This document shows, piece after piece, positions 23,803 to 33,230 of a DNA stretch of 37,197 nt. The notes under the pieces are model-generated. The model ran no database searches and was not told the origin of the DNA. It was given only the letters and a program-made list of their open reading frames with translations. The DNA is from Gammaproteobacteria bacterium (GTDB taxonomy: Bacteria > Pseudomonadota > Gammaproteobacteria > Steroidobacterales > Steroidobacteraceae), in NCBI GenBank assembly GCA_030037905.1, contig JASHPX010000353.1, forward strand, positions 1 through 37,197, in the 5' to 3' direction. Every line of letters starts with the position of its first letter. Position 1 is the first letter of the stretch. Position numbers and translations under genes: made by a program.

Positions 23803-26800
23803 CCCGGCAGTGAGTCCATCAGCCGTCGGGCCTCCTGCTTCTGCGACAGCGAGCCCTCGCTGAGGACTTCGGACAGGATGCTGCGCGCTCCCTCCGGATC
23901 ACCCATGTCCATGTACGCTCGCGCCAGGTCGAGCTTGGTGCCGACCTCGCTCAGCGTCACCGGTTCCAGATCCGGCAGCGCCTCCGCAGCCGCCATCTCG
24001 CCCGGGGCGACGGCCCCGCCAGGCAATTCGGCGGCTGGCAGCTTGCGCGTCTTGATGTATGTGGTGTCCCCCGAGGCAGTCCCCACGTCCAGATCCAGGC
24101 CATTCGCCGGCTGATCATTGAGACTTTCGAGGCTGCTCAAGTCCAGATCCAGATCCGCGCTGTCCAACGCGGCCAGCCGCGAGGTCGAGCTGGTATCGAT
24201 GGGCGGCTGCGCGGCGATCTGCGTGATGAGCTCGGTCTTGGCCTGCTGGGTCGCATCAGCCTGCGGGGCCGGCTTTACGGCGGCCATCGAGGCGAAATCG
24301 GTATCCGTGAACATCCACGTGCCGGTCGCCCGCATCGCTCCAGCGGGACCCGCGCGCGTCTGGGTCGCTGCGGTGTCAACACGCTCGGCATCGGCCCGGG
24401 CCAGCTTCTGCCGCGTGTCCTGGTCCATCTCCGCGAGCATCGTGGGCGCATCGGCGCTGTTGGCCACGGCGCGTACTTCTTCCTGAGGCTCGAGCGCGCC
24501 CAGATCCAGCCCCAGGTCGTCGATCGCCAGCTCTGCGGTCTGATCGCTCGCAGCCGCGCCGTGGCGCATGGCCGCATCGATCTTCTGACGGATGGTCGCG
24601 CCCTCATCGCGGCCGAGCTGCGGCTGCTCCACGGTGGGCGCATCGGCGCTGGCCCCCGAGGCCACGGCAACGCGCTCCGTGTCGCCCATGCCGCGCGCGG
24701 CATTGGGCATGGCGGGCATCTCGCGTGTGATCGCCGAGCTGCTGGCTGAACCGGGCATCTTGCGCGTGGAGCCAGTCGCATCACTGGCGAGGTCGGTTCC
24801 TTCAACGACGAAATCGACGCTGCCGTTGAGCTTTTGGGCCTCGCTGGTCGGATCGGCGTCGCCGATGCGCTCGTGCGTGCGATCCGCATCCTGCTCGGCC
24901 TCGTGTTCGCCAAGCGCGGTGCCCAGATCGAGGTCCACACCCGTGTCCTTGTGGGATGCACCCAGCGTCGGCTCTCCGAGCAGGTCGAAGTCGACGCGGT
25001 TCTGCCCGCCCTCCAGATTGAGATCCACTCCCGCGCTGGCCGCGCCGGACACGCCGCGAGCATCCGCGAACAGCGCATCCTCGGGCGCGATCTGGCGGCC
25101 CATGATGACGATCTTTTCCCACTCGCCTGCGGGCGCCTGGTTGCGTGTGGCCGCCAGCTCGTGCGCACTCTGCAAAAAGCGGTCACGGTTGCCCCAGACG
25201 AAGAACACTTCGAGCAGCTTGAGCTTCAGGTCACGTCGTTGCGGCTCACGACCGATGGCACCCTGAACCAGCTCGGCAGCCTGGTCATAGAGCCCGTACG
25301 CCATGTGAAAATCGGCTTCCGCGAGCGGATCACCCTGATCCAGCGCCACCGGCGCTTCCCCCGCGACTCCCTCCTCCATGGCGACGTGCTGGCCGGTGTC
25401 CTCCGCTACGGCAATCGGCTCGTCAAATACCGGTTGCTGGTGCGTTCCCGACTCCTCGACGCGGTAGGCAGGCTCCTCCTTCGCGCTGTTCATCGTGCGC
25501 ACCGGAACCGTGTCGGTCCGCGGCTTGGACGGTGCAGGAGTTGGGTCGAGCTCCGGCGTGGACAGCCGCCCGAGCGAGCGGTCGAAGGCATCCTCCTGAC
25601 GCGTACGCACCACTTTCAGCACCAGCAGGGCGATCACAATCGCCAGCAGCGCGGCGGGCACGTACCAGTACTCGAGCACCAGGTCGAGCATCGAGTTGCC
25701 AGGCTCGCTCACGCGCGTGCGCGCTCCCGGGCGCACACGCGCGACGGGGCGTCGTACCGGCGCCGAATGGGGACGAACCGGTTGGGCACGGACCGCGGGC
25801 GGCACGGCAGCCGGAGGCGGCGCGGCGGCGATGGCAGGCGGCGAGGTCTGGCTCGGCGCCGTCGCCGGCGGATTGATGGGAGGCACTGGATTGGCAGCAG
25901 GCGTGGGTGGCGCGGTCACGCTGCCGGCGCCGGCCGTCGCACCCGCCTTGCCCTGCTGCGCAAGGCGCGCCTGCATGGCGGCCAGCTGGGAATCGCGCAG
26001 CTGCAGCAATCGCTGTGACTGGGCGAGCTGCTGCTGCAGCTGCTGCACTTGCTGTCGCAGGGCCGCGTTCGTGCCCGCCCGGCGTGTGCCTGTGCCGGGA
26101 CCCGCCGCGGGATTCGAAGCTTCCGGGGAGTTCTGTGCGCTCTGCGAGCTCGCTTCCTGGGCCCCTTCCTGCGGAGTGACCAGGCGCAACTGACCCGCAG
26201 CGCCGCCGCCGCCGGCCGTTTCTGCGGCACCGCCGCCGGCGCGCTCGCCGCGCCAGGCGTCGTATTGATCGCGCACCTCGGTCGAGGCTTCGCCCGGCCC
26301 GATGGCGATCAGCTCGGAATCTCCGGGCAGCATGAGCACAGTGCCCGCGCGCAGATCGTTCATGTTCTTGCGACCGAAGGCGCGCGGGTTGTCGCGGTAG
26401 ATCGCCACCAGCGCGCGGTCGCGAGTCGTGCGGGTATGGGCCCCGTAGGCCTGCGCGGCGATCGTTGAAAGGGTATCGCCTCTCTGTACGGTGTAGGTGC
26501 CCCCGCTCTGCGCCGCGCCGCCGGCCCCGGCCCCCGCGGCCGCGTTGCTCGCCGCCGGTGATGTGGAGCCTGCGGCCTGCGCGCCGGAGTCGGATGCACT
26601 GGAGGCCGGCGCGGCCGGACTCGTAGCCGCAGCAGCTGGCGCTGCCGACGCTGCCGCAGTGGTAGCCTCAGCTGGGGCGGCCGCGGCGGATGGAGCAGCT
26701 TCACCCGCACCCGCACCCGCACCCGCGTTCGCACCCGCGTTCGCGCCCGCGTTCGCACCCGCGCCCACGTTCGCATTCGAACTCGCTTCCGCACCCGCAC

Positions 26801-27335
26801 CCGGCGCGTTCCCGGGCGCTGCGGCTTGCGATGCGGGGGACTCGATCGTGCCCGCGCGTGTACCGTTGTCCACCGTGGGGGCGGCGACGGCGCTGTTGGT
26901 CGCGTTCGCCGAATTGAACACCGGCGGATTGAACAGCACGGTGTACTCGCGCACCACGTGTCCGCGCGACCAGTCGGCCTCGACCAGCAGGGTCGCGAAC
27001 GGCTCGTCTGCAATACCAGTGGAAGTCACGTGCAGGACGGTGCGGCCATCCGCGGTCTTCTGCGGCGTGAAAGTCAGGGTGCCCAGAAAGGCCGGGTAGT
27101 CCGCGCCGAGCTGGGTGAACGTGCTGCGCGAGGCCAGCGTGGCCTTCAGCGTGGACAGGTCATCGGCGTCTGCATCCACGATGTCGATGTCGGCGCTGAG
27201 CGGGGCATCGAGCGCGGATTTGAGGTGGATGTCGCCCAGGCCGAGTGCCAGGACCGTATGGGGCGACAGCAACGCCGCGCCGGGCAGCAGCCATGCCAGC
27301 AGCATGAGCCGACAACGATTACGCGCGAACATCAT
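23799..27335 (-). CDS. fimV: FimV/HubP polar peptidoglycan-binding protein
   Basis: FimV is a large inner-membrane polar scaffold needed for type IV pilus function. The 1178-residue product has a signal peptide (MLLAWLLPGAALL) and the FimV N-terminal domain (LGLGDIHLKSALDAPLSADI, FTPQKTADGRTVLHVTS). An Ala/Gly/Asn-rich repeat segment lies around 185-215, then LysM at about 280-340 (YTVQRGDTLSTIAAQAYG), a coiled coil (LRQQVQQLQQQLAQSQ, about 420-460), a membrane span near 555-575 (VPAALLAIVIALLVLKVV), a long acidic cytoplasmic part, and the FimV C-terminal TPR-like domain (KLDLARAYMDMGDPEGARSI). AGGGAG sits 2 bp from the ATG at 27335 and 5 bp from the one at 27332. The 27332 ATG may be the better start. 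Confidence 0.95.
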   Translation of the reverse strand: MMFARNRCRLMLLAWLLPGAALLSPHTVLALGLGDIHLKSALDAPLSADIDIVDADADDLSTLKATLASRSTFTQLGADYPAFLGTLTFTPQKTADGRTVLHVTSTGIADEPFATLLVEADWSRGHVVREYTVLFNPPVFNSANATNSAVAAPTVDNGTRAGTIESPASQAAAPGNAPGAGAEASSNANVGAGANAGANAGANAGAGAGAGEAAPSAAAAPAEATTAAASAAPAAAATSPAAPASSASDSGAQAAGSTSPAASNAAAGAGAGGAAQSGGTYTVQRGDTLSTIAAQAYGAHTRTTRDRALVAIYRDNPRAFGRKNMNDLRAGTVLMLPGDSELIAIGPGEASTEVRDQYDAWRGERAGGGAAETAGGGGAAGQLRLVTPQEGAQEASSQSAQNSPEASNPAAGPGTGTRRAGTNAALRQQVQQLQQQLAQSQRLLQLRDSQLAAMQARLAQQGKAGATAGAGSVTAPPTPAANPVPPINPPATAPSQTSPPAIAAAPPPAAVPPAVRAQPVRPHSAPVRRPVARVRPGARTRVSEPGNSMLDLVLEYWYVPAALLAIVIALLVLKVVRTRQEDAFDRSLGRLSTPELDPTPAPSKPRTDTVPVRTMNSAKEEPAYRVEESGTHQQPVFDEPIAVAEDTGQHVAMEEGVAGEAPVALDQGDPLAEADFHMAYGLYDQAAELVQGAIGREPQRRDLKLKLLEVFFVWGNRDRFLQSAHELAATRNQAPAGEWEKIVIMGRQIAPEDALFADARGVSGAASAGVDLNLEGGQNRVDFDLLGEPTLGASHKDTGVDLDLGTALGEHEAEQDADRTHERIGDADPTSEAQKLNGSVDFVVEGTDLASDATGSTRKMPGSASSSAITREMPAMPNAARGMGDTERVAVASGASADAPTVEQPQLGRDEGATIRQKIDAAMRHGAAASDQTAELAIDDLGLDLGALEPQEEVRAVANSADAPTMLAEMDQDTRQKLARADAERVDTAATQTRAGPAGAMRATGTWMFTDTDFASMAAVKPAPQADATQQAKTELITQIAAQPPIDTSSTSRLAALDSADLDLDLSSLESLNDQPANGLDLDVGTASGDTTYIKTRKLPAAELPGGAVAPGEMAAAEALPDLEPVTLSEVGTKLDLARAYMDMGDPEGARSILSEVLSEGSLSQKQEARRLMDSLPG
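26701..26775. repeat. Short tandem repeats in the fimV Ala/Gly/Asn-rich segment
   Basis: CCCGCA hexamers run at 26703-26722 and are followed by imperfect 12-bp units CGCACCCGCGTT to about 26775. On the minus strand they encode alternating GA, NA and GAGA residues, a low-complexity linker likely to vary in length. Confidence 0.85.
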
Positions 27336-27374
27336 GTCTCCCTGGGGCCCAGCTGGTCATTTATCCTTTACAAA

Positions 27375-27384
27375 CAAATATTTG
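27375..27384. promoter_or_regulatory. Palindrome CAAATATTTG in the fimV upstream region
   Basis: This perfect AT-rich 10-bp palindrome lies 40 bp upstream of the fimV start, in the 91-bp gap after asd. The gap is unusually AT-rich for the window. A clear sigma-70 promoter for fimV is not convincing (TTGCGA - 17 bp - TTATGT is the best). It could be a regulator site or chance. Confidence 0.25.
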
Positions 27385-27426
27385 GCGTGAGACATAAGCC
27401 CCATGCGGTTCGGGTCGCAATATAGC

Positions 27427-28452
27427 TTATAAGTGGTCACGAGCCAAAACCTCGGCGATCTGGATGCTGTTGGTAGCGGCGCCCTTTCGCACGTTATCCG
27501 CGACGATCCACAGATCCAGACCGCGCTCATGCGACATATCTTCCCGAATGCGGCCCACGTAAACCGTGTCGTGGTTCGCTGCTTCAGTAACCGCAGTGGG
27601 GTATCCGCCCGGACGGCGCTCATCCAACACCCCAACTCCGGGCGCCGCCTCCAGCAGGGTACGCGCCTCAGCCGCTGAAAGTTTGCGCCGTGTCTCAATA
27701 TGAACGGCCTCGGAATGCCCGTAGAACACCGGTACCCGCACCGCCGTCGCATTCACGCGAATCGACGGGTCCTCGAGGATCTTGCGGGTTTCCCAATACA
27801 GCTTCATCTCCTCCCTGGTATAGCCGTTGTCCTGGAACCTATCGATCTGCGGCACACAATTGAAGGCGATCTGACGGGCGATGGCGTGTGCCTCGCCGGG
27901 AGCGCGGCCGCTGAGCAGTGCGGTGGTCTGTGCGGCCAGTTCCTCGACGGCCTCGCGACCCGCGCCCGAGACGGACTGGTAGGTCGCGACGTTGATGCGC
28001 TCGATGCCGGCGGCGTCGTGCAGCGGCTTGAGGGCCACGACCAATTGAATGGTCGAGCAGTTCGGATTGGCGATGATGCGCCGCTGCCGGTATTGCGAGA
28101 TGGCGCGCGGATTGACCTCCGGCACCACCAGCGGGATGTCCTCGTCGTAACGAAACTGCGAGGTGTTGTCGATGACGATACAGCCGGCCGCCGCCGCCTT
28201 GGGCGCGTGCTCGGCCGAGATCTCGCTGCCGGCCGAGAACAGCCCGATCTGCGCGCGCGCGAAATCGAAGCCCGCCAGCTCGAGCACCGGCAGCTCGCGT
28301 CCCCCAAACTGCACGCTGCGGCCCAGCGAGCGGTTGCTCGCGAGCGGGAACAGCTCCGCAACCGGAAAGTGCCGCTCTTCGAGCACCCGGATCATCGTCT
28401 CGCCTACGAGGCCCGTCGCCCCGACCACCGCCACACGCCAGGCCCTGCTCAT
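27427..28452 (-). CDS. asd: Aspartate-semialdehyde dehydrogenase
   Basis: Asd reduces aspartyl phosphate to the semialdehyde on the way to Lys, Met, Thr and diaminopimelate. The 341-residue product has the NADP-binding [17 protein letters not shown] (residues 10-26), the nucleophile Cys in [15 protein letters not shown] (about 129-142), and [11 protein letters not shown] with the conserved His. The active Cys separates it from Usg-type paralogues. Its ATG overlaps the aroC stop (ATGA), so the two are coupled. fimV follows 91 bp downstream. Confidence 0.96.
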   Translation of the reverse strand: MSRAWRVAVVGATGLVGETMIRVLEERHFPVAELFPLASNRSLGRSVQFGGRELPVLELAGFDFARAQIGLFSAGSEISAEHAPKAAAAGCIVIDNTSQFRYDEDIPLVVPEVNPRAISQYRQRRIIANPNCSTIQLVVALKPLHDAAGIERINVATYQSVSGAGREAVEELAAQTTALLSGRAPGEAHAIARQIAFNCVPQIDRFQDNGYTREEMKLYWETRKILEDPSIRVNATAVRVPVFYGHSEAVHIETRRKLSAAEARTLLEAAPGVGVLDERRPGGYPTAVTEAANHDTVYVGRIREDMSHERGLDLWIVADNVRKGAATNSIQIAEVLARDHL

Positions 28453-29603
28453 CGTGGCGGTTTCGCTGGCGGCTGCTGCGGCTGGCGCGGCTGCTCCCCA
28501 GCGGGATTTGCCGCCCGTGTGATATCCGGCGTGCGCGAGCGCACCTCGGCGTTCTGCGCGCGATGGCGCAGGTGGTGATCCATCAGCACCAGCGCCAGCA
28601 TCGCCTCGGCGATCGGCACGGCGCGCAGTCCCACACAGGGATCGTGGCGACCGGTGGTCACGACCTCCACGGCCTGTCCATCCAGATCGATGGTGCGGCC
28701 GGGAACCTGGATGCTCGAGGTCGGCTTGAGGCTCAGGTGCACCAGGATTGCCTGTCCGGACGATATGCCGCCGAGGGTTCCGCCGGAGTGATTGGATGCA
28801 AATCCCGTGGGAGTCAGCTCATCGCGATGCTCGCTGCCGCGCTGAAAGGCCACCGCGACCCCATCGCCAATCTCTACGGCCTTGACCGCGTTGATGCCCA
28901 TCATCGCATGCGCGAGATCGGCATCCAGCTTGTCGAACACCGGCTCTCCCAGCCCCGGCGGGACCCCCTCGGCGCACACCGTGACGCGAGCGCCGATCGA
29001 GTCACCGGCCGCGCGCAGATCCCAGAGCAACTGCTCGAGCTGTGGCAGCTGCTCGGGATCGGGGCAGAAGAATGGGTTGGCGTAGGCGGCCGCAGGATCG
29101 CGCGGCTCGAGCCGGTAGGGGCCGATCTGGCTGAGATAGCCGTAAATGCGCACATCCAGCCGCTCGGCGAGGTACTTGCGGGCGATGGCGCCGGCGGCCA
29201 CGCGCATCACCGTCTCGCGCGCGGAGGAGCGGCCACCGCCGCGGTGATCGCGCAGGCCGTACTTCTGCTGATAGGTGTAATCGGCATGACCTGGCCGGAA
29301 GCGATCGCGCAGCCGCTCGTAATCGCGCGAGCGCGCATCGACGTTCTCGATAACGAGGCCGATGGGTGCACCGGTGGTGAGGCCCTCGAATACGCCGGAA
29401 AGGATGCGCACCGTATCGGTCTCGCGCCGCTGGCTGACGAACTGCGAGGTGCCCGCGCGCCGCCGGTCCACATCGCGCTGCAGATCCGCCTCGGCCAGAG
29501 CGAGCCCGGGAGGACAGCCGTCCACGACGCAACCGAGCGCCGGCCCATGGCTCTCGCCAAAGCTGGTCACCGTGAAGACTCTGCCGAACGTGTTGCCTGC
29601 CAT
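28449..29603 (-). CDS. aroC: Chorismate synthase
   Basis: AroC removes phosphate from EPSP to form chorismate, using reduced FMN. The 384-residue product opens [19 protein letters not shown] and has signature stretches [27 protein letters not shown], and [13 protein letters not shown]. About 25 residues longer than most members because of a Pro/Gln-rich C-terminal tail ([19 protein letters not shown]). Start ATG at 29603 lies 3 bp after prmB. Confidence 0.97.
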   Translation of the reverse strand: MAGNTFGRVFTVTSFGESHGPALGCVVDGCPPGLALAEADLQRDVDRRRAGTSQFVSQRRETDTVRILSGVFEGLTTGAPIGLVIENVDARSRDYERLRDRFRPGHADYTYQQKYGLRDHRGGGRSSARETVMRVAAGAIARKYLAERLDVRIYGYLSQIGPYRLEPRDPAAAYANPFFCPDPEQLPQLEQLLWDLRAAGDSIGARVTVCAEGVPPGLGEPVFDKLDADLAHAMMGINAVKAVEIGDGVAVAFQRGSEHRDELTPTGFASNHSGGTLGGISSGQAILVHLSLKPTSSIQVPGRTIDLDGQAVEVVTTGRHDPCVGLRAVPIAEAMLALVLMDHHLRHRAQNAEVRSRTPDITRAANPAGEQPRQPQQPPAKPPR

Positions 29604-29606
29604 TGC

Positions 29607-30572
29607 TCAGTTGCGCCTCGCATGCGCTTGTGCCAGCTGCTCGCGAGCGAGCAGGAACACCCCGCCGCCACCGCGCCGGAACGAGAGCCAGACGAAGGGC
29701 AGGCGGGGAAAAGCGCGCTCGAGCGCCGCCTGCGAATTGCCTACCTCGACGACCAGGATCCCACCTGGATTCAGGTGGACCGCTGCATCGCGCAATATGA
29801 TCCGCACCGCGTCCAGGCCGTCCCTGCCGGCTGCCAGGGCCACGCGCGGCTCATGCCGGTACTCCGCGGGCAGACTCTGCAGCTCCACCTCCCCGACATA
29901 GGGAGGATTACTCACGATGATATCGTAGCGCGCGCCGCGCAGTCCGCCGAAATGACTGGAGTGGCGCAGCCGCACCCGCGCGCTCAATCGGTGGCGATGC
30001 ACATTGATCCGCGCCACATCGAGGGCATCGCGTGACACATCCGCCGCATCGACCCCCGCCCGCGGGAAGGCTCGCGCGCATGCGATCGCGATGCAGCCGC
30101 AGCCCGTGCCCAAATCGAGCACGCGGCGCACGCGCTCGAGCGCGATCCACGGAGCGAAGCGCCGCTCGATCAACTCCGCGAGTGGCGAGCGCGGAATCAG
30201 CACGCGCGCATCCACGTACATCGGCAGCCCAGCGAACCAGCAGCGATGCGTCAGATAGACGGCGGGGATGCGCTCGCGGATGCGCCGTTGCAGCAGTTCC
30301 TCGAGCCGCGCACGGCCCTGCGTCGACACCGCTGCGCGCAGCCGCGCTGCCTCGAGGGTGATCGGCAAGCGCAGCGCATGCCGGAGCAACGCGGCCGCCT
30401 CGTCGCGCGCGTTGTCCGTGCCGTGCCCGTAGTGCAGCCCAGCCCGCGCAAGGCGTCTCGCGCTGGAGCTCAGCAGGCCCGCAATCGTCGGCGGCGCGCG
30501 TCTGCGACCCCCGTCGCGCGCACTGACGGCGGCGCCGCGTACGCCGCGAGTCGTGTGCAATAATCGGCGCAT
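29607..30572 (-). CDS. prmB: Ribosomal protein L3 N5-glutamine methyltransferase
   Basis: PrmB methylates a Gln in ribosomal protein L3, using SAM. The 321-residue product carries LHYGHGTDNARDEA near residue 47, the SAM motif VLDLGTGCGCIAIACA and the substrate motif IIVSNPPYVGEV. The N-terminus is about 20 residues longer than in E. coli, Arg-rich and poorly conserved. I chose the ATG at 30572, whose codon shares CATG with the divergent SCO start; a TTG at 30560 is possible. Neither has a clear ribosome-binding site. The frame is open to 30701 inside the neighbour. Confidence 0.9.
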   Translation of the reverse strand: MRRLLHTTRGVRGAAVSARDGGRRRAPPTIAGLLSSSARRLARAGLHYGHGTDNARDEAAALLRHALRLPITLEAARLRAAVSTQGRARLEELLQRRIRERIPAVYLTHRCWFAGLPMYVDARVLIPRSPLAELIERRFAPWIALERVRRVLDLGTGCGCIAIACARAFPRAGVDAADVSRDALDVARINVHRHRLSARVRLRHSSHFGGLRGARYDIIVSNPPYVGEVELQSLPAEYRHEPRVALAAGRDGLDAVRIILRDAAVHLNPGGILVVEVGNSQAALERAFPRLPFVWLSFRRGGGGVFLLAREQLAQAHARRN

Positions 30573-31179
30573 GAAACGTGGAACCCTGCTGCTGTGGGCG
30601 CTGGTGGGTGCCGCCGCAGTGGCCTGTGGAGTAATGCTCGCACAATTGCTGGCGCCTGCCACCGTGTCGCTGGGAGCCGGCACCTGGTTGCCGCGCGCCA
30701 CGCCGGTTGCGCAGTTTCACCTGACCGATCTGGCCGGACACGACTTCAGCCTCGCGAGCCTGCGCGGTCATCCCACGCTGCTGTTCTTCGGCTTTACCAA
30801 CTGCCCGGATATCTGCCCGCTCACGCTCGCGACGCTCGCTCAGATTCCGGCCGACGCGATGCCGCATCGGCAAGTGGTGTTCGTCACCATCGATCCGGAG
30901 CGCGACAACGCACCCGTGCTGCGCACCTACCTGTCTGCCTTCAGCCCGCATTTCATCGGAGTGCGCGGCGCGCAGGCGGCCCTCGAGCCGCTGCTGCACA
31001 GCCTGCACGCGAGCGCACAGCGCGAATACCTGCCGGACGGCAGTTACACGATGATCCACACGGCCACTCTCTACCTGCTCAATACACGCGGCAGACTGGC
31101 TGCCGTGTTCACCCCGCCGTTCTCCGCGCCGGCGTTGACGGCCGACCTGCGGCACATCGCCGCGAGCGGGCGGCTCTAG
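30571..31179 (+). CDS. SCO1/SenC family copper chaperone-like protein
   Basis: SCO proteins are membrane-anchored thioredoxin-fold proteins that deliver copper to cytochrome oxidase CuA or act as thiol reductants. The 202-residue product starts MKRGTLLLWALVGAAAVACG, a membrane anchor. The copper motif CPDIC lies in FTNCPDICPLTL (about residue 80), and the third ligand His appears in YTMIHTATLYLLN (about 165). An upstream in-frame GTG at 30553 is a possible start. The gene is divergent from prmB with no spacer, and a strong hairpin (31179-31197) follows. Confidence 0.93.
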   Translation: MKRGTLLLWALVGAAAVACGVMLAQLLAPATVSLGAGTWLPRATPVAQFHLTDLAGHDFSLASLRGHPTLLFFGFTNCPDICPLTLATLAQIPADAMPHRQVVFVTIDPERDNAPVLRTYLSAFSPHFIGVRGAQAALEPLLHSLHASAQREYLPDGSYTMIHTATLYLLNTRGRLAAVFTPPFSAPALTADLRHIAASGRL

Positions 31180-31197
31180 GCGCCGCGCGCCGGCGCC
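31179..31197. terminator. GC-rich hairpin after the SCO gene
   Basis: GGCGCC-GCGCGCC-GGCGCC folds at the stop codon of the SCO gene. It has no T-run, so it may attenuate or stabilise rather than terminate. Confidence 0.3.
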
Positions 31198-31249
31198 GCG
31201 CCGTCACGCCCCAGCGCTGCCGTAGCGCCACGCTTCCGGGACCCGCGCG

Positions 31250-32182
31250 GTGGACCGGCTGTTCGTCACGCTGCAGTACCTGCTGCCGCATCATTTGCTC
31301 TGTCGGCTGGTGTATGCGGCCAGCCGTGCGCGCAGCGGCTGGCTGAAAAACCGTCTCATCCGAGCGTTCGTGCGCCGCTATCGGCCGCGCACGAGTGAGG
31401 CGCTCGAGCCCGACCCGCTGTGCTACGAGAGCTTCAATGCGTTCTTCACGCGCGCATTGCGGCCGCAGCTGCGCCCCCTCGATCCCGATCCCGCAAGCGT
31501 GCTGGCGCCATGCGACGGCACGCTGAGCATCGCGGCCTCGCTGGATGGCGCCGCCTCGCAGCTGCTGCAGGCCAAGCGTCACCGCTACAGTCTCACGGCG
31601 CTGCTCGCGGGCGATGAGCGCTGGAGCGAGCGGCTGCGCGGCTGCGCCTACGCCACACTGTATCTGGCGCCGTACGACTACCACCGCGTGCACATGCCGC
31701 TGGGCGGGCGCCTGTGCGCCGCCTGGCATGTGCCCGGTAGGCTGTTCTCGGTCAATGCAGCCACGACTGCGCGTGTGCCGCGGCTGTTCGCGCGCAACGA
31801 GCGGGTCGTATGCCTGTTCGAATCGGACCTCGGAGCCTTCGCGGTGATCCTGGTGGGCGCGCTGTTCGTCGGCAGCATGAGCACCGTCTGGCATGGAGAG
31901 GTGACCCCCTGGCGGCGGGCGGCTCCGGACGGCGCTCACGAGACGCAGGGGCCGAGGGGGGCAGGGCGAATGCATCAGCTGGAGGCGAGCACCGGCGTGG
32001 ACGCATGGCAGGCGCGCGGCGCGGAGCTGGGCCGCTTCAACATGGGCTCCACCGTGATCCTGCTGCTGCCCGAGGGCAGCGTCGATTGGGATACCACGCG
32101 CTCGCCGGGAAGCGCGGTCAAAGTCGGTGAAGCGCTCGGACGGCTGCGCACGCCGCGCGTCGGGCTTGCCGGAAGCTCATGA
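31250..32182 (+). CDS. psd: Phosphatidylserine decarboxylase proenzyme
   Basis: Psd makes phosphatidylethanolamine from phosphatidylserine at the inner membrane, after self-cleavage that forms a pyruvoyl group. The 310-residue product has YESFNAFFTRALRPQLRP, LAPCDGTL, APYDYHRVHMPLGG with the active Asp/His, and the cleavage site FNMGSTVILLLPEG with Ser267. The common motif is LGST; here it is MGST, a conservative change. The GTG at 31250 is the likely start. An insert of about 20 residues (GAHETQGPRGAGRMHQLEA) precedes the cleavage region. epmA follows 16 bp on. Confidence 0.94.
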   Translation: MDRLFVTLQYLLPHHLLCRLVYAASRARSGWLKNRLIRAFVRRYRPRTSEALEPDPLCYESFNAFFTRALRPQLRPLDPDPASVLAPCDGTLSIAASLDGAASQLLQAKRHRYSLTALLAGDERWSERLRGCAYATLYLAPYDYHRVHMPLGGRLCAAWHVPGRLFSVNAATTARVPRLFARNERVVCLFESDLGAFAVILVGALFVGSMSTVWHGEVTPWRRAAPDGAHETQGPRGAGRMHQLEASTGVDAWQARGAELGRFNMGSTVILLLPEGSVDWDTTRSPGSAVKVGEALGRLRTPRVGLAGSS

Positions 32183-32198
32183 GGGTCGCCGCAATCTC

Positions 32199-33206
32199 AT
32201 GAGCACACCCCCAAACGGTGCCGGAGGAGCGGGCAGCGAGCGCGAGGTGCCGTGGCGGCCCAGCGCGCCGCTGGCGACGCTGCGGCTGCGCGCGCAGCTG
32301 CTCGAAACCACGCGGCGCTTCTTCGCCGCGCGCGGCGTGCTCGAGGTGGACACGCCCGCGCTCGTGCGCTGCGCGGTGAGCGAGCCGAATCTGCACTGCG
32401 CCGAGGCGCACCTGAACGGATCAGACACGCTGTTCCTGAGCACCTCGCCCGAGTATGCGATGAAGCGGCTGCTCGCCGCCGGCAGCGGTGATATCTATCA
32501 GCTCTCGCACGTATTTCGCGGCGCTGAGACGAGCCGGCTGCACAACGCCGAATTCATGCTGATCGAGTGGTATCGGCTCGGCTTTGGGCTGCAGCAGATG
32601 ATGCTCGAGACTGCGCAGCTGGCGTGCGAGCTCATCGGTCTGGCGGCGGATACGCCGGCAGAGGAGCTCACGTACGCGCGGGCCTTCGAGCGCGAATTGG
32701 GGGTGGATCCGACACGGCTCGACGATGCAGCGCTGCAGAGGCTGAGCGCGGCGCACGGGCTCGAACTGGCGCTCGCGCAGCGATGTATACGCGAGGAGCT
32801 GCTCGACTGGTTGATGGGCGCGGCGCTGGGGCCGCGTCTGGGCCATGAGCATCCTTGCTTGCTGCATCACTATCCAGCCAGCCAGGCGGCGCTGGCGCGC
32901 CTGGACCCGGCGGACCGGAGCCACGCGCTGCGCTTCGAGCTCTATTACCGCGGCGTCGAGCTGGCCAACGGCTTCGAAGAGCTCGCCGACGAGCCGGAGC
33001 AGCGTGCGCGCTTCCAGAACGAGCAGCGCGAGCGCCGGCGTCGCTCGCTGCCCGTGCACCCGATCGACGAGCGGCTGCTCGCGGCGCTGGCGCATGGTCT
33101 GCCGCCGGTTGCCGGGGTCGCGCTGGGGTTCGACCGCGCGCTGATGCTGCGGGTGGGCGCGCGGGACATCCGCGAGGTGATCGCGTTCCCGACGGATATC
33201 GCCTGA
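32199..33206 (+). CDS. epmA: EF-P--(R)-beta-lysine ligase
   Basis: EpmA is a class II lysyl-tRNA synthetase paralogue without the anticodon domain. It adds (R)-beta-lysine to Lys34 of EF-P. The 335-residue product shows motif 2, GDIYQLSHVFRGAETSR with HNAEFMLIEWY, motif 3 in VAGVALGFDRALML, and FELYYRGVELANGFEEL. The ATG at 32199 is chosen over 32127, where the extra residues do not look like the family. The last 18 bases with the stop are followed by a near copy (33207-33221). It converges on efp, its substrate gene. Confidence 0.95.
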   Translation: MSTPPNGAGGAGSEREVPWRPSAPLATLRLRAQLLETTRRFFAARGVLEVDTPALVRCAVSEPNLHCAEAHLNGSDTLFLSTSPEYAMKRLLAAGSGDIYQLSHVFRGAETSRLHNAEFMLIEWYRLGFGLQQMMLETAQLACELIGLAADTPAEELTYARAFERELGVDPTRLDDAALQRLSAAHGLELALAQRCIREELLDWLMGAALGPRLGHEHPCLLHHYPASQAALARLDPADRSHALRFELYYRGVELANGFEELADEPEQRARFQNEQRERRRRSLPVHPIDERLLAALAHGLPPVAGVALGFDRALMLRVGARDIREVIAFPTDIA

Positions 33207-33221
33207 CCGACGGATATCGCC
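33189..33221. repeat. Duplicated 15-bp tail of epmA
   Basis: CCGACGGATATCGCC at 33189-33203 is followed by the TGA stop and an identical copy at 33207-33221. The copy lies in the 24-bp gap before the efp stop. Confidence 0.92.
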
Positions 33222-33230
33222 CGCGCCCGG

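Noticed and set aside
27385-27426. Inverted ATAAGC/GCTTAT flanking the asd 3' end as a terminator
   Set aside because: The 6-bp arms are separated by more than 20 bases and no T-run follows.
28563-30035. 490-codon plus-strand frame over aroC and prmB
   Set aside because: It is antisense to two conserved enzymes with no motif of its own.
29908-31155. 415-codon minus-strand frame across prmB and the SCO gene
   Set aside because: It overlaps both genes in a different frame and lacks any domain; it is a GC-driven open frame.
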